Source of the DNA: Flagellimonas chongwuensis
GTDB taxonomy: Bacteria > Bacteroidota > Bacteroidia > Flavobacteriales > Flavobacteriaceae
Direction of reading: 5' to 3'
Assembly (NCBI RefSeq): GCF_013376415.1
Contig: NZ_WYET01000001.1
Location: 372,001-436,000, forward strand
Length of the DNA stretch: 64,000 bases
Shown here one piece after another: positions 37,369 through 47,001 of this stretch. The first letter of the stretch is position 1. Every line of letters begins with the position of its first letter. The notes beneath the pieces are model-generated. The model worked only from the letters and a program-made list of their open reading frames with translations. It did no database searches and was not told the DNA's origin. Position numbers and translations under genes: made by a program.

Positions 37369-38432
37369 TGTGTTTGATATTGCTTTTTATAATATTCCAA
37401 ATAGTCCCCTGAGGTAACATGCCCCAGCCATTCTTGGTTTTCAAAATACCAATCGATGGTCTTTTCGAGCCCTTCTTCAAAGGTGACCGAGGGTTTCCAC
37501 CCCAATTCTTTGTTTATTTTGGATGCATCAATGGCATACCTTAAATCATGTCCTGGGCGGTCTTTTACAAAGGTTATCAGTTTTTCTGAAGTTCCCTCTT
37601 TTCTTCCAAGTTTTATATCCATTAATCGGCATAGCAAATGGGTCAATTCTATATTCTTCCATTCATTGAACCCGCCAATGTTATATGTTTCTCCTTTTCT
37701 TCCTTTATGAAATACCAAATCGATGGCTTCGGCATGATCCTTTACATATAGCCAATCCCGTGTATAGTCTCCATCACCATAAACGGGCAATGGTTTGTTT
37801 TTTATGATATTGTTGATGAACAGGGGAATCAATTTCTCGGGGAATTGATTGGGGCCGTAATTATTGGAGCAATTCGAGATTATGTAAGGCAAACCATAGG
37901 TCTCACCATAGGCCCTAACAAAATGGTCGGAACTTGCCTTGGATGCCGAATAAGGCGAGTTGGGGTCGTATGCCGTACTTTCGTTGAACAAACCTTCCTG
38001 CCCCAAACTCCCAAAAACCTCATCGGTACTGATATGGTAAAATAAAAAACCAGTGTTGTTCTTGGCCAACTGTAATGAGGCGTTCAATAAGTTGACTGTG
38101 CCCAAAACATTGGTCCGGACAAAGGATACCGGGTCAGATATGGATCGATCCACATGGGATTCCGCGGCCAGATGAATAACCCCATCAAAATTAAATTGGG
38201 AGAAAAAATCGTTTACAAAACCTGCATCAGTAATATCACCCTTAACGAAGGTATAGTTTGGGGCTTCCTCTATATCTTTCAGATTCTCCAAGTTTCCTGC
38301 ATAGGTAAGGGCATCTAGGTTAAAAACTTGGTAATCTTTATGTTGGGTCAACAAACGCCTAACAAGATGAGAGCCGATAAAGCCGGCTCCTCCCGTAATC
38401 AGAATTTTTTTTGGACTATTTTTTTTATCCAT
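37365..38432 (-). CDS. rfbB: dTDP-glucose 4,6-dehydratase
   Basis: 355-residue extended SDR. NAD+ motif GGAGFIG at residues 14-20; catalytic Thr-Asp-Glu in [12 protein letters not shown] and YSASK for the Tyr/Lys pair (about 160-164). Converts dTDP-glucose to the 4-keto-6-deoxy sugar. The downstream overlap with rfbA is 4 bases. From rfbD it is separated by about 39 bases. Confidence 0.97.
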   Translation of the reverse strand: MDKKNSPKKILITGGAGFIGSHLVRRLLTQHKDYQVFNLDALTYAGNLENLKDIEEAPNYTFVKGDITDAGFVNDFFSQFNFDGVIHLAAESHVDRSISDPVSFVRTNVLGTVNLLNASLQLAKNNTGFLFYHISTDEVFGSLGQEGLFNESTAYDPNSPYSASKASSDHFVRAYGETYGLPYIISNCSNNYGPNQFPEKLIPLFINNIIKNKPLPVYGDGDYTRDWLYVKDHAEAIDLVFHKGRKGETYNIGGFNEWKNIELTHLLCRLMDIKLGRKEGTSEKLITFVKDRPGHDLRYAIDASKINKELGWKPSVTFEEGLEKTIDWYFENQEWLGHVTSGDYLEYYKKQYQTQ

Positions 38433-38471
38433 GCAATCCTATTTATAAGCCTTTATGACCTTGCGTTTGGA

Positions 38472-39248
38472 TTATAAGAGAACACTGTTGTTTGGCCTCT
38501 TTGCTAATGTACGATAATTCGAATCCAAAACAAGATTGACCTTATCCGTTAGCCCGCTCTCTTTCAATATTTGTTCCGCAAAATCGTGCCATGTCATGGG
38601 CTTCCCGTCAGTAAAATGATACGTCCCAAAAGGCTTTTCTTCCAATACGATTTCGTTCAAAATAAATTTGGCCAATGACTCTGCGTTAGTAGGGCACCCT
38701 GTTTGGGCATCGGTAACATACAAATCCTCTCCTGCTAGTGCCTTGTTTAAAATTGTACGGTAGAAATTATGTCCATATTTTTTACTGTACAACCAAGATG
38801 TGCGAATTATATAATGGTTGGGTTGAATCTGTTGAATAAATTTTTCTCCTGCCAACTTGGACTTTCCGTATACATTAATGGGATTGGTTTTATCTTCCAC
38901 GGTGTAGCCACTGTCCTTTTTGCCATCGAAAACATAATCAGTGGATATATGAATCAAAGTAGTATGATGCTTTTTGCAAACTTCTGCCAGATTTTTGACT
39001 CCTTTTGCGTTGACTTGATACGCTAAATCAGGAGATTTTTCTGCCTGTTCAACATTCGTATAGGCAGCACAATTGATACAGAAATCATAATGTTCGTTCT
39101 CAAAAGTGTCCTGCAGTTGGTCTCCATCTGCTATATCCAGCTCTTTGGATTTCTTAAAATCAAAGGAAATAAAATCCAGACCTGACACAACCTCAGCAAA
39201 AGTTTTTCCGAGTTGACCATCAGACCCTGTGACAACCACCTTAACCAT
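38472..39248 (-). CDS. rfbD: dTDP-4-dehydrorhamnose reductase
   Basis: 258 residues; last step of dTDP-L-rhamnose synthesis, using NAD(P)H. The N-terminal VVVTGSDGQLGKTF (residues 4-17), the STDYVFDG element (about 102-109), YGKSKLAGEK (Tyr/Lys, about 129-138) and C-terminal RTLAKRPNNSVL are family marks. It is slightly shorter than the E. coli protein, but nothing essential is missing. First gene of the rfb block after the Wzz-like gene, 9 bases apart. Confidence 0.94.
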   Translation of the reverse strand: MVKVVVTGSDGQLGKTFAEVVSGLDFISFDFKKSKELDIADGDQLQDTFENEHYDFCINCAAYTNVEQAEKSPDLAYQVNAKGVKNLAEVCKKHHTTLIHISTDYVFDGKKDSGYTVEDKTNPINVYGKSKLAGEKFIQQIQPNHYIIRTSWLYSKKYGHNFYRTILNKALAGEDLYVTDAQTGCPTNAESLAKFILNEIVLEEKPFGTYHFTDGKPMTWHDFAEQILKESGLTDKVNLVLDSNYRTLAKRPNNSVLL

Positions 39249-39257
39249 ACAAGAATT

Positions 39258-40253
39258 CTAAACTTCAATTTCTGAAGCTTTCCTATTGAGGTACTTCAGG
39301 AAAGACAACAAAAAGAATATCCCAAGGAACAATAAGGGTAGAACAATTATCTTCTTTCCAAAAAAGGGCTTTTTTACCTGATGTGGGTTTCCAAAATTGA
39401 CAATAGTTATGGGAGCTGTCATTTGTTTAAGTTCAACTTTTCTTTCTTCAATATCTTCTATCAACCCTGTTTTTAAGCTTATTAACCCTGTAATATTGAG
39501 TTTCTCTTCATTTTGCAAAATCAGTTTTCCCGTTTCCAGAGGTGTGTTCTGCTTATTTAGGTTTTTTGAATAACTCTTGATAATCGTATCTATCTGAGCT
39601 ATCAACACCTCACTTTTTTCGATTCTTTCTTTTGAATTTTCCTTTTGCACCGATAACAGTTCCATGAAATAACCGTTAGAATTGATATAGCTCATAAGCT
39701 TTTCGGCTAGTTCCTCTCCTCTAGTGTTATTGTAAGTGAACGAAATTCTATGGTTGAGTTCCGTTTTCTTTAGCAATTCTTCCCTGATTACATCCGCAAT
39801 CAAATCCGTATTTTGGAATTTTTGAAGTATTTCCAAATACTCCAATTGCTTATCATTATTCTCTGTCTCCTCTTTCTTTACCGGAGCAATCGAAATTTTA
39901 AACCCATTTAGGTCTTCCTCTGAAATGTCGAACCTATCTAAAAAGGTTTGGTTCTTGTCTTTTATGTTGGACTCAATTTCAGAAACTACATCATACAAAT
40001 AATCCTTGCTTTCCAGATTAGGCCTTACGATAACATCAATCTGGACTTTCTCGGTCGTTATGAACTTTAACCCAAACCCTATGGCCACGCCCAAAACAAC
40101 CAACCCAATTAGTATCAATGCGTTCTTTTTTAGATATAGAAAAAGGCATAAAAAAAGTATTCCTAACTTATTGAATCCATTTCGAATCATCTGGAACAAT
40201 TGCCCCAAATCTATCTCGTCCGAGTTATTCTGATTTACTGGTTGGTCTGCCAT
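39258..40253 (-). CDS. Wzz-like chain-length regulator/polysaccharide co-polymerase
   Basis: 331 residues: a cytoplasmic N-terminus, TM1 (about 43-66, KNALILIGLVVLGVAIGFGL), a periplasmic helical domain of about 230 residues, and TM2 (about 302-322, IIVLPLLFLGIFFLLSFLKYL) preceded by the proline-containing NFGNPHQVKKPFFGKK. That topology is the Wzz pattern, with no attached kinase domain. It begins 2 bases after the DUF6909 stop and opens the polysaccharide operon. Sequence similarity to Wzz is weak by eye; topology and context carry the call. Confidence 0.75.
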   Translation of the reverse strand: MADQPVNQNNSDEIDLGQLFQMIRNGFNKLGILFLCLFLYLKKNALILIGLVVLGVAIGFGLKFITTEKVQIDVIVRPNLESKDYLYDVVSEIESNIKDKNQTFLDRFDISEEDLNGFKISIAPVKKEETENNDKQLEYLEILQKFQNTDLIADVIREELLKKTELNHRISFTYNNTRGEELAEKLMSYINSNGYFMELLSVQKENSKERIEKSEVLIAQIDTIIKSYSKNLNKQNTPLETGKLILQNEEKLNITGLISLKTGLIEDIEERKVELKQMTAPITIVNFGNPHQVKKPFFGKKIIVLPLLFLGIFFLLSFLKYLNRKASEIEV

Positions 40254-40255
40254 AC

Positions 40256-41944
40256 CTATGAATTGAATATTTGTTTTAAAATTCTGTCCGTTATCAAATA
40301 TGTGGGCTTTACCCCGGTTGTTCCCAGTCCACCAGAAGCCAACGTGCTTCCGGTTTCCAAAGGATTATCCGATGCGTAGTAAGCGTATCTTACCTTGACA
40401 TCTTTTTTTATGCTCATTCGTATCTGGGATGCCGATTGTATCGCTTTTTGATAGTGCACCCCCTCCATTTCCAATCCTATGACGTTCCATGTCGATTCAT
40501 TGAAAAACTGGAGAATGTCCCTATTTTGAAGCGATGTCCCCAATACGGTAACCATGGTTCCTTCCATCACCTTTAATCCATGCCCTTCAAAATCGGAACC
40601 CTTGAGTTCGTTGTTGAAGGGATAATTATCCGCCGTGCCCTCGAAAATATGGGCGGAAGGAATCATCAAATCTCCCTTGCCTCCTTCCAAGATACCCGCC
40701 TTTCCCATAATGGAGACCGAATCGACATTAAGAAAAACTTTTTCCTTCCCATCTTCCATCGGTTTCAAAAGTTCGTCTATGGTCTCGTAGGCCTGCTCGC
40801 CAAAGGCGTAATCCATCACAAATATAACTGGTTTATCCTCTTGGGCAACATCTGCAGGGAGTTGATAGCAGCAGCTTTTGTCTCCAAATTTAGCGGTATC
40901 AAAAATCTGGACATCGATGTTGGCCCCGGACTCGTCCTTTAAGGTTATCATCCCATTTTTCTGGGCCAAATCCCTGACTTTCTTGTTGAGCGATTTGTTT
41001 TTGTCGGAGCCCAAAGCTTCATAAACATCCAAAGATTCATTGTCGGGAAATTCCTCCATCAATGCTTTTTTGGCAAAAAGGGAATTCATAACACTGTGCA
41101 TATTGGCACTGATAATATGCAGGGGCCTCTCCATTAAGTTGTACTCCTTGAGAGTCGCCTTAATTTTATCGGCCCACTTTTCCCCATGGATATGGTGGCC
41201 CAAACGTTCTCTCAACAACGGACTGAAAGTGATGGTCCTTTTATTGCCCGTGGTCTCTTCTTCTATCGCCAATTTGCCGAGCCAATAAATCACATTCAAG
41301 AAACGGTCGGGATTCTCGGGGGTCCTGAGCTTGTTTTCAATATCAACGACCTCATCAAAAGTCCTACCCAAAATATTGGCACAATGAATCAAGGCAACTT
41401 CCCTTTCTTCATTGTTCTTTTCCTCGGAGAGTACAAATTCGCTCAGCTTGTCCCAGTCCCGTATGGTCGAAGTACCGTCATCCACCAAGACCCGTTTGGA
41501 GATTTTACCGGACTCTACGAACAAAAAGGTAAGGTGGGTAAGTATATCATAAATATCGCTCCTTCCCCGTGTGATTTCAATGTTCATCTGCTCATCATCA
41601 ATGCGGTAGCAGTTTCTTCTTCTTTTTGGGGGCACAATGGGCCTTAGGTGCGATTTACCAAAACCTTCATCGGATGTTAGATTGATGAAACGGCACTCCT
41701 CTATTCCTTGCGGCAAGCGTTCCAATACATAGATCAATCCGTTCAATTCGGCCTTGTCTTCCGCAATAGTCCCATAAATTTCCGGGCGAAGCAGTAAAAG
41801 TGCGGTACGTAGCGCATTACCGGAAACCCCCGAAGGCTTGTAAAACCCCCTATTGAGCAAATGGCGCATGGTAATGTACAAGCGTTCAATTGCATTAGTG
41901 GACTCCTGTGCCCTGGTCGTTTGTTTAACTTCTGTTGCCATCAT
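40256..41944 (-). CDS. DUF6909 family protein, phosphorylase-like C-terminus
   Basis: 562 residues from ATG 41944 (a TTG four codons up is less likely; a second ATG follows at 41941). It has no signal or membrane segment. I recognise it as the DUF6909 family. The C-terminal part contains VIGLEMEGVHYQKA (near residue 490 onward), which resembles the EMEG substrate-binding element of nucleoside phosphorylases, and a preceding MEGTMVTVLGTSLQNRD. A nucleotide or nucleoside-processing function is a hypothesis. It sits between the GH3-like and Wzz-like genes, in one direction. Confidence 0.75.
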   Translation of the reverse strand: MMATEVKQTTRAQESTNAIERLYITMRHLLNRGFYKPSGVSGNALRTALLLLRPEIYGTIAEDKAELNGLIYVLERLPQGIEECRFINLTSDEGFGKSHLRPIVPPKRRRNCYRIDDEQMNIEITRGRSDIYDILTHLTFLFVESGKISKRVLVDDGTSTIRDWDKLSEFVLSEEKNNEEREVALIHCANILGRTFDEVVDIENKLRTPENPDRFLNVIYWLGKLAIEEETTGNKRTITFSPLLRERLGHHIHGEKWADKIKATLKEYNLMERPLHIISANMHSVMNSLFAKKALMEEFPDNESLDVYEALGSDKNKSLNKKVRDLAQKNGMITLKDESGANIDVQIFDTAKFGDKSCCYQLPADVAQEDKPVIFVMDYAFGEQAYETIDELLKPMEDGKEKVFLNVDSVSIMGKAGILEGGKGDLMIPSAHIFEGTADNYPFNNELKGSDFEGHGLKVMEGTMVTVLGTSLQNRDILQFFNESTWNVIGLEMEGVHYQKAIQSASQIRMSIKKDVKVRYAYYASDNPLETGSTLASGGLGTTGVKPTYLITDRILKQIFNS

Positions 41945-41994
41945 ATCTTCTGGCAAAAATAAATGAATTCCTATGAAAGTTAAGCCCTTCTAAG

Positions 41995-43494
41995 TCAACT
42001 AATTTTAAATGGTTGAAGCCCATCGGCCACTTTTCGGTCGTTGGCAAGGCGTTGGACCTTGTTCTGCCCTCCCAACTTACCAATGGATTTCATATAGTCT
42101 TGGAAACCATTTGGTTTGATGCTGCTTATCTTCAATGGCTGGAGAATGTTCCCGTCGATGAGGTCAAAATAATAGCTGTTCTGATGCTTCATGCTCTCCT
42201 CTATGATTTCGATAAACTTTTTTGCGTCCGATGGCTCCCTTTCAAATTCGATGAGCCATTCATGATAGGGAAGTTGTCCTTCCTCAGGGTCCGTTTGAGG
42301 GGCAACGGTGAACTCGTTCACCAACGCATCGGTTCCCTCGACGGCAAGTCGTAATGCTTCTTCAACCTCTTTGGCAATAACGTGTTCCCCAAAAGCAGAA
42401 ATAAAATGCTTGATGCGCCCCGAAACCATTATCTTATATGGGTTCTTGGAAATAAACCGAACGGTATCTCCAAGATTATAACCCCAAAGTCCGGCATCTG
42501 TAGAAATTACCATTGCATAATCGACCTCAAGTTCCACATCTGCAATGGTCAATCGTTTTGGGTTTTCATCAAAAAATTCATCGGCCTTGACAAACTCATA
42601 AAAAATACCCGCGTCCAGCAACAACAACATCCCCTTTTCTTTTTGGGAGTTTTGATAGGCAAAAAATCCTTCACTGGCTGGGAACAGTTCAATGCTGTCC
42701 ACCTTTCTTCCTATAAGGTTTTCAAATTTGGCCCTATATGGCTCGTAATTCACTCCTCCATATATGAACAATTGAAACTCTTTGAAAAGTTCCCCGACTT
42801 TTTTCCCTGTCTTGGAGTTCAATTTTTCAAAATACATCTGCACCCATGATGGAATACCGGCAATTACCGACATCTTCTCTTTTTCGGTCTCCTCGACTAT
42901 TTTGTCCACCTTGGTCTCCCAATCCTCAATGCAATTGGTTTCCCAGCTTGGCAATCGATTTTTTTGAAGGTAGTTGGGCACATAATGGGCCGAAATCCCT
43001 GAAAGCCTTCCCAGCTTGATTCCGTTTTTTTCTTCAAGTTCAGGACTTCCTTGTAAAAAGATCATCCGGCCATCCACAAAATCAGCGTTCCCCGTTTCGT
43101 GTATATAATTGAGAATGGCATTTCTGGAAGCTTCCACTTGGTTTTTGATGGAGGGTTTGGTAATCGGAATATATTTGGCGCCCGAAGTGGTTCCCGAGGT
43201 TTTTGCAAAATAGATGGGCTTTCCGGGCCATAGCACATCTTCTTTTCCATCAATTATCTGTTGTACGTACCCTTTTAGTTCCTCATAATCACGTATGGGA
43301 ACGCGCTCTACAAAATCTTGGTGGGATGTAATGGTTGCGAACTGATGATCCTTGCCAAAAAGGGTCCCCTTGCCCTGGGTAATCAAGTTGTTAAACACCT
43401 TTTGTTGGGTTTTCACAGGTTGATTCACCCACTTTTCGGTTTTCTTCGCTATCCGATTTGCAAATATTTTGGCGGCAAATGCTTTTAAGGACAT
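41995..43494 (-). CDS. GH3-like acyl-adenylating protein
   Basis: 499 residues of the GH3 family, named after plant auxin-conjugating enzymes of the ANL (firefly luciferase-like) superfamily. ATP-binding motifs are FAKTSGTTSGAKYIPIT (about residues 94-110), FIYGGVNYEPY, ELFPASEGFFAYQ and the hinge region GYNLGDTVRFISKNPYKIMVSGRIKHFISAFGEHV. In plants these link acyl acids to amino acids. The bacterial substrate is unknown. It abuts the M23 peptidase stop with no gap, hence tight co-translation. Confidence 0.9.
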   Translation of the reverse strand: MSLKAFAAKIFANRIAKKTEKWVNQPVKTQQKVFNNLITQGKGTLFGKDHQFATITSHQDFVERVPIRDYEELKGYVQQIIDGKEDVLWPGKPIYFAKTSGTTSGAKYIPITKPSIKNQVEASRNAILNYIHETGNADFVDGRMIFLQGSPELEEKNGIKLGRLSGISAHYVPNYLQKNRLPSWETNCIEDWETKVDKIVEETEKEKMSVIAGIPSWVQMYFEKLNSKTGKKVGELFKEFQLFIYGGVNYEPYRAKFENLIGRKVDSIELFPASEGFFAYQNSQKEKGMLLLLDAGIFYEFVKADEFFDENPKRLTIADVELEVDYAMVISTDAGLWGYNLGDTVRFISKNPYKIMVSGRIKHFISAFGEHVIAKEVEEALRLAVEGTDALVNEFTVAPQTDPEEGQLPYHEWLIEFEREPSDAKKFIEIIEESMKHQNSYYFDLIDGNILQPLKISSIKPNGFQDYMKSIGKLGGQNKVQRLANDRKVADGLQPFKIS

Positions 43495-44364
43495 TTAATT
43501 GAAGTCAATATAGTTTTGTGGGTCCACTGGTTTGCCCTTTCTCCAAAGCTCAAAATGAAGATGGGGTCCCGTAGTAAGTTCTCCCGTATTTCCGATTGAT
43601 GCGATTACCTCGCCAGCCCGAACCAAATCTCCTTGGGTCTTGCTCAGGGAACCATTGTGCTTATATACCGAGGTTATTCCTTCTTGATGTTCTATAATCA
43701 TTACATAACCCGTTTCTGTGGTCCATTCCGCAAAAAGCACTGTACCATCCGCAATGGACTTGACCGGGGTTTCCCGTGGTGCTACCAAATCTACCGCGTA
43801 ATGTTTCGTTTTTTGGTCAAACCCTTGGGATATGGTGCCGTTTACAGGTGAAAAGAATAATGTTCCCAAGTTTTCGATGTCCCTTTCAAAAAGATTGTAT
43901 TTATCTTCAAGTTCAACCTCCTCCCTTAACAATAGATCCTGTCGTATTGGCGTAAGGTCTACAGAAGCAGGGTCCAGTTTGTATTGTTCAAATAGCGAGT
44001 CACGATTCATCTGATTGTTTTCTACATCCCCCCGTAATACCTTCCTTACGTTATCCAAATACCGGTTGGTATAGTTAAGGACCGTTACCAAAGAATCTGT
44101 CTTGTAAGTAAGGTCGGTTGCCTGCCGTTTCAATCTGGTAGATGAGTATCCCGGAATATATTCGCGCAATGGGGTAAAGGCTATGATCAAGGTTGTAACT
44201 CCGATCAGCACAATAATAAACATGGTGCCGGTAACAAAAACGTTCAGCCTATTGAGCTTAAAAGATATCTTTTCCTCAAAAGTGCTTTCATTGAGAATAA
44301 CCAAGCGATACTTGTGCAGTAACTTGCGTTTGATCTCCTTTCTTTTCTTTTTATCCTTTGCCAT
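43495..44364 (-). CDS. M23 family metallopeptidase (LytM-like), membrane anchored
   Basis: 289 residues from ATG 44364; a TTG three codons up is ignored. A Lys/Arg-rich cytoplasmic start (MAKDKKKRKEIKRK), one TM (about 45-65), a coiled-coil spacer and a C-terminal M23 domain with HYAVDLVAP (H-x3-D zinc ligands, about 187-195) and HLHFELW (about 270-276). The zinc site looks complete, so it may be an active D,D-endopeptidase cutting peptidoglycan crosslinks. Divergent from tatA across 166 bases. Confidence 0.92.
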   Translation of the reverse strand: MAKDKKKRKEIKRKLLHKYRLVILNESTFEEKISFKLNRLNVFVTGTMFIIVLIGVTTLIIAFTPLREYIPGYSSTRLKRQATDLTYKTDSLVTVLNYTNRYLDNVRKVLRGDVENNQMNRDSLFEQYKLDPASVDLTPIRQDLLLREEVELEDKYNLFERDIENLGTLFFSPVNGTISQGFDQKTKHYAVDLVAPRETPVKSIADGTVLFAEWTTETGYVMIIEHQEGITSVYKHNGSLSKTQGDLVRAGEVIASIGNTGELTTGPHLHFELWRKGKPVDPQNYIDFN

Positions 44365-44402
44365 GATGAACAAAGATAGTCTTAGATTTTAATATGCATG
44401 TT

Positions 44403-44420
44403 AAGCTTTTTAAAAAGCTT
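44403..44420. promoter_or_regulatory. Perfect 18-bp palindrome between the M23 and tatA genes
   Basis: AAGCTTTTTAAAAAGCTT is self-complementary over all 18 bases and lies in the 166-base divergent gap, 39 bases before the M23 ATG. It could be an operator. Its low complexity makes chance plausible. Confidence 0.3.
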
Positions 44421-44530
44421 GGGCCGATAAGTTCTTAAAAATCATTCTCAAATGCCAATTTTCGTTAATCGAACACGCTCTTTCACTTCTTTTTAGTACT
44501 TTTACATTTCTAATTAAAGGTTTTGATATT

Positions 44531-44728
44531 ATGATTGCTCAAACTATATTTCTTGGTATGCTAGGTCCTTGGCAGATTGTTTTGATCGTGGCCGTGGTAG
44601 TTTTGCTTTTTGGAGGCAGAAAGATTCCAGAGCTGATGAAAGGACTTGGTAGCGGTATCAAAGAGTTTAAGGACGCGACCAAAGAAGACGATAAATTGGA
44701 AGGAGAAACAAAAGAGTCAAAATCGTAA
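44531..44728 (+). CDS. tatA: Sec-independent protein translocase TatA/TatE
   Basis: 65 residues. Short N-terminus, one TM (about 13-28, [17 protein letters not shown]), then the typical hinge and amphipathic helix [22 protein letters not shown] and an acidic Lys/Glu tail. It forms the pore ring of the Tat system, which exports folded proteins. tatC is not in the window. A weak -7-like TACTTTTA occurs about 27 bases upstream. Confidence 0.95.
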   Translation: MIAQTIFLGMLGPWQIVLIVAVVVLLFGGRKIPELMKGLGSGIKEFKDATKEDDKLEGETKESKS

Positions 44729-44949
44729 ATTTGACCTTTTTGACGGTTTGAGGTGTGCCGAATTATAAAAAAATTCGAGCAGCAACAACACTTTTTTACC
44801 ATTCAGCGTCACAATTTCGCTCTTTCACAACAAAAAATTATCACCCCACTTACCTTATCCTACTTTAGCGGTTATAACTAAACTGTTAGGCCTCTAAATG
44901 CTTAACCTCCAAACGAACAATCATGTTTGTTTGTGCAGATGGAGTGGTA

Positions 44950-47001
44950 ATGAAAAAACTGATCTTGCTTATTTTTCTTTTGTGCACACTTGGGGCCTTT
45001 TCCCAAGAGTTTGCCTTTTCCGAGTATGGGGGAACATCTTCCACATCCGAAAAAGTGAACCATGCGAAAGAACAGGAAACCACAGACTTTGTAAAGCACC
45101 TCGATGGTCTTAACGACAAAAAGTTGGGCAGATATCTTCGCAAGCGAGGAACTGTGGACAAGCTTATCGATAAGGGAAATGAGTACTTTGACCTAATGTG
45201 GTATGCTGAGGCAGCCCGCATTTTTGATTTGGTCCTGGAAAAAACCGACGCCAAACACACACAACAGTTGCTCTCGAGGGCCGGTGATTCCTATTACTAT
45301 ATAGGAAACTTGGAGAAAGCGTACCAATGGTACCATGAGCTGCACCAATTGTACAAAGAAGAAATTGAGGAGGGTGCACTGTTCAAGTACAAGGAAACAT
45401 TAAAAGGTACGGGCAAATATCAAAGAGCCGCCACACTGACCAAAATATTAAGACAGAAAAGAAACGAGCCCCTAAATGAACTCGATAAGGTTGATCCCAA
45501 CACTTGGGAAGCAACTTATGATGTTTCGATCAAAAATTTGAAAATCAACTCTCCCTACTCCGATTTCTCCCCCATGTTTCACAATGGCTCGGATATCGTC
45601 TATGCTTCAGCCAAGGATACTTTGTTTTTGACGACACGCCGCTATCGTTGGACCAATCAACCCTTTTTGGACCTTTACCTTGCACACCAAAAAGGTGAAG
45701 ACGGTGAACTTTCCGCTACACAGAAATTTTCTAGAAAGATCAACACCAAATATCACGAAGCCTCAATGGCTTTCTCACCAGACCAAAAAACTATTTATTT
45801 TACAAGGAACAACTATGGAAAGCGTTTGAAACGGGGAGAAAACGGAATCAACCACCTGAAGATTTACCGTTCTGAGCTTAAAGATGGCGAATGGACCAAG
45901 GCAGAGGAGCTTCCCTTCAATAGTGAAAATTATTCTACGGGACATCCTGCGGTAAGCCCGGATGGGAAAAAAATGTATTTCGTTTCAGATAGACCCGGGG
46001 GGTTTGGCGAAACAGATATATATGTGGTGGACATTGGTGCAAATGGGGCGTTCTCCGAGCCAAAAAACCTTGGAAAGACCATCAACACCGAAGCGAAGGA
46101 AATGTTTCCTTACGCGGTCGAAAACGCTCTCTATTTTTCTTCCAACAGACCGATGGGCTTCGGAGGGCTGGATGTATATAAATCCGATGGTACCAATGAA
46201 ACTTTTGGTGTGGGTGTGAACTTGGGCGAACCCATCAACAGTAACAGGGACGATTTCTCCTATATTGTCGATGCTTCCGGTGAGCAAGGTTATTTTGCAT
46301 CCAATCGTAAAGGAGGCAAAGGGGATGATGATATTTATTCCTTTAAGTCCATTCCGAACTACAACGCCATTGTTGGTTCCGTTACCAGTGAGTCCTCGGG
46401 CATTCCATTGGAAGAAACCAATATAAATTTGTATGGTACAAATGGTGTATTGCTGAACAAGACCGTTTCGGACACAACCGGTAGATATGTTTTCAAAAAC
46501 CTGAGTCCATCAACGGGTTATACCCTTGTGGCTACAAAAAAAGGTTTTATGGATGACTCCATTTCTGTAAAAACCAAAGAGAATGAAAATGTTCCGGTTA
46601 CCCAATTCTTAAGGGAGGCCTTAAAAGAAAAATCAATAACAGAAGTGTACGAGCCAAGCAATGTTTATTTTGCATTCGACAGTTATGAGATTACACCAAC
46701 GTACGCTCAAGAGCTGGATAAATTGGTAACCGTGCTCAACGAAAACAAAACACTTTCCCTAAAAATTGAATCGCATACCGACGCCATTGGTCCTGAGAGC
46801 TACAATAAATATTTGTCGGACAAGCGCGCCAAATCCACTCGTGATTATATTGTTTCCCAGGGAATCGACGTTTCAAGAATCTTAAGTGCCGTTGGATACG
46901 GGGAAGAGCGTCTGTTGAACAATTGTTCCAATGGAACACCATGTGCCGCCGACCAACATCGTTTGAACAGAAGGTCGGAGTTTATTCTAGTGGCCGAATA
47001 A
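44950..47001 (+). CDS. OmpA-family protein with TPR, beta-propeller and CRD (PorE-like)
   Basis: 683 residues from ATG 44950, which begins a clean signal peptide (MKKLILLIFLLCTLGAFSQE); the longer frame upstream has no such start. Domain order: TPR-like helices (about 60-155), PD40/WD40 beta-propeller (about 190-460, with repeated F/Y-S-D/N blocks such as SPDGKKMYFVSDRPGGFGETDIY), carboxypeptidase-regulatory-like domain (about 470-540) and OmpA peptidoglycan-binding domain (about 565-683). This order is that of PorE of the type IX secretion system. Flavobacteria carry several such proteins, so T9SS membership is inferred. Confidence 0.88.
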   Translation: MKKLILLIFLLCTLGAFSQEFAFSEYGGTSSTSEKVNHAKEQETTDFVKHLDGLNDKKLGRYLRKRGTVDKLIDKGNEYFDLMWYAEAARIFDLVLEKTDAKHTQQLLSRAGDSYYYIGNLEKAYQWYHELHQLYKEEIEEGALFKYKETLKGTGKYQRAATLTKILRQKRNEPLNELDKVDPNTWEATYDVSIKNLKINSPYSDFSPMFHNGSDIVYASAKDTLFLTTRRYRWTNQPFLDLYLAHQKGEDGELSATQKFSRKINTKYHEASMAFSPDQKTIYFTRNNYGKRLKRGENGINHLKIYRSELKDGEWTKAEELPFNSENYSTGHPAVSPDGKKMYFVSDRPGGFGETDIYVVDIGANGAFSEPKNLGKTINTEAKEMFPYAVENALYFSSNRPMGFGGLDVYKSDGTNETFGVGVNLGEPINSNRDDFSYIVDASGEQGYFASNRKGGKGDDDIYSFKSIPNYNAIVGSVTSESSGIPLEETNINLYGTNGVLLNKTVSDTTGRYVFKNLSPSTGYTLVATKKGFMDDSISVKTKENENVPVTQFLREALKEKSITEVYEPSNVYFAFDSYEITPTYAQELDKLVTVLNENKTLSLKIESHTDAIGPESYNKYLSDKRAKSTRDYIVSQGIDVSRILSAVGYGEERLLNNCSNGTPCAADQHRLNRRSEFILVAE

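Noticed and set aside
40256..41944. DUF6909 as a true nucleoside phosphorylase
   Set aside because: Only the EMEG-like element is visible; the phosphate-binding and nucleobase motifs could not be found, so no enzyme name is given.
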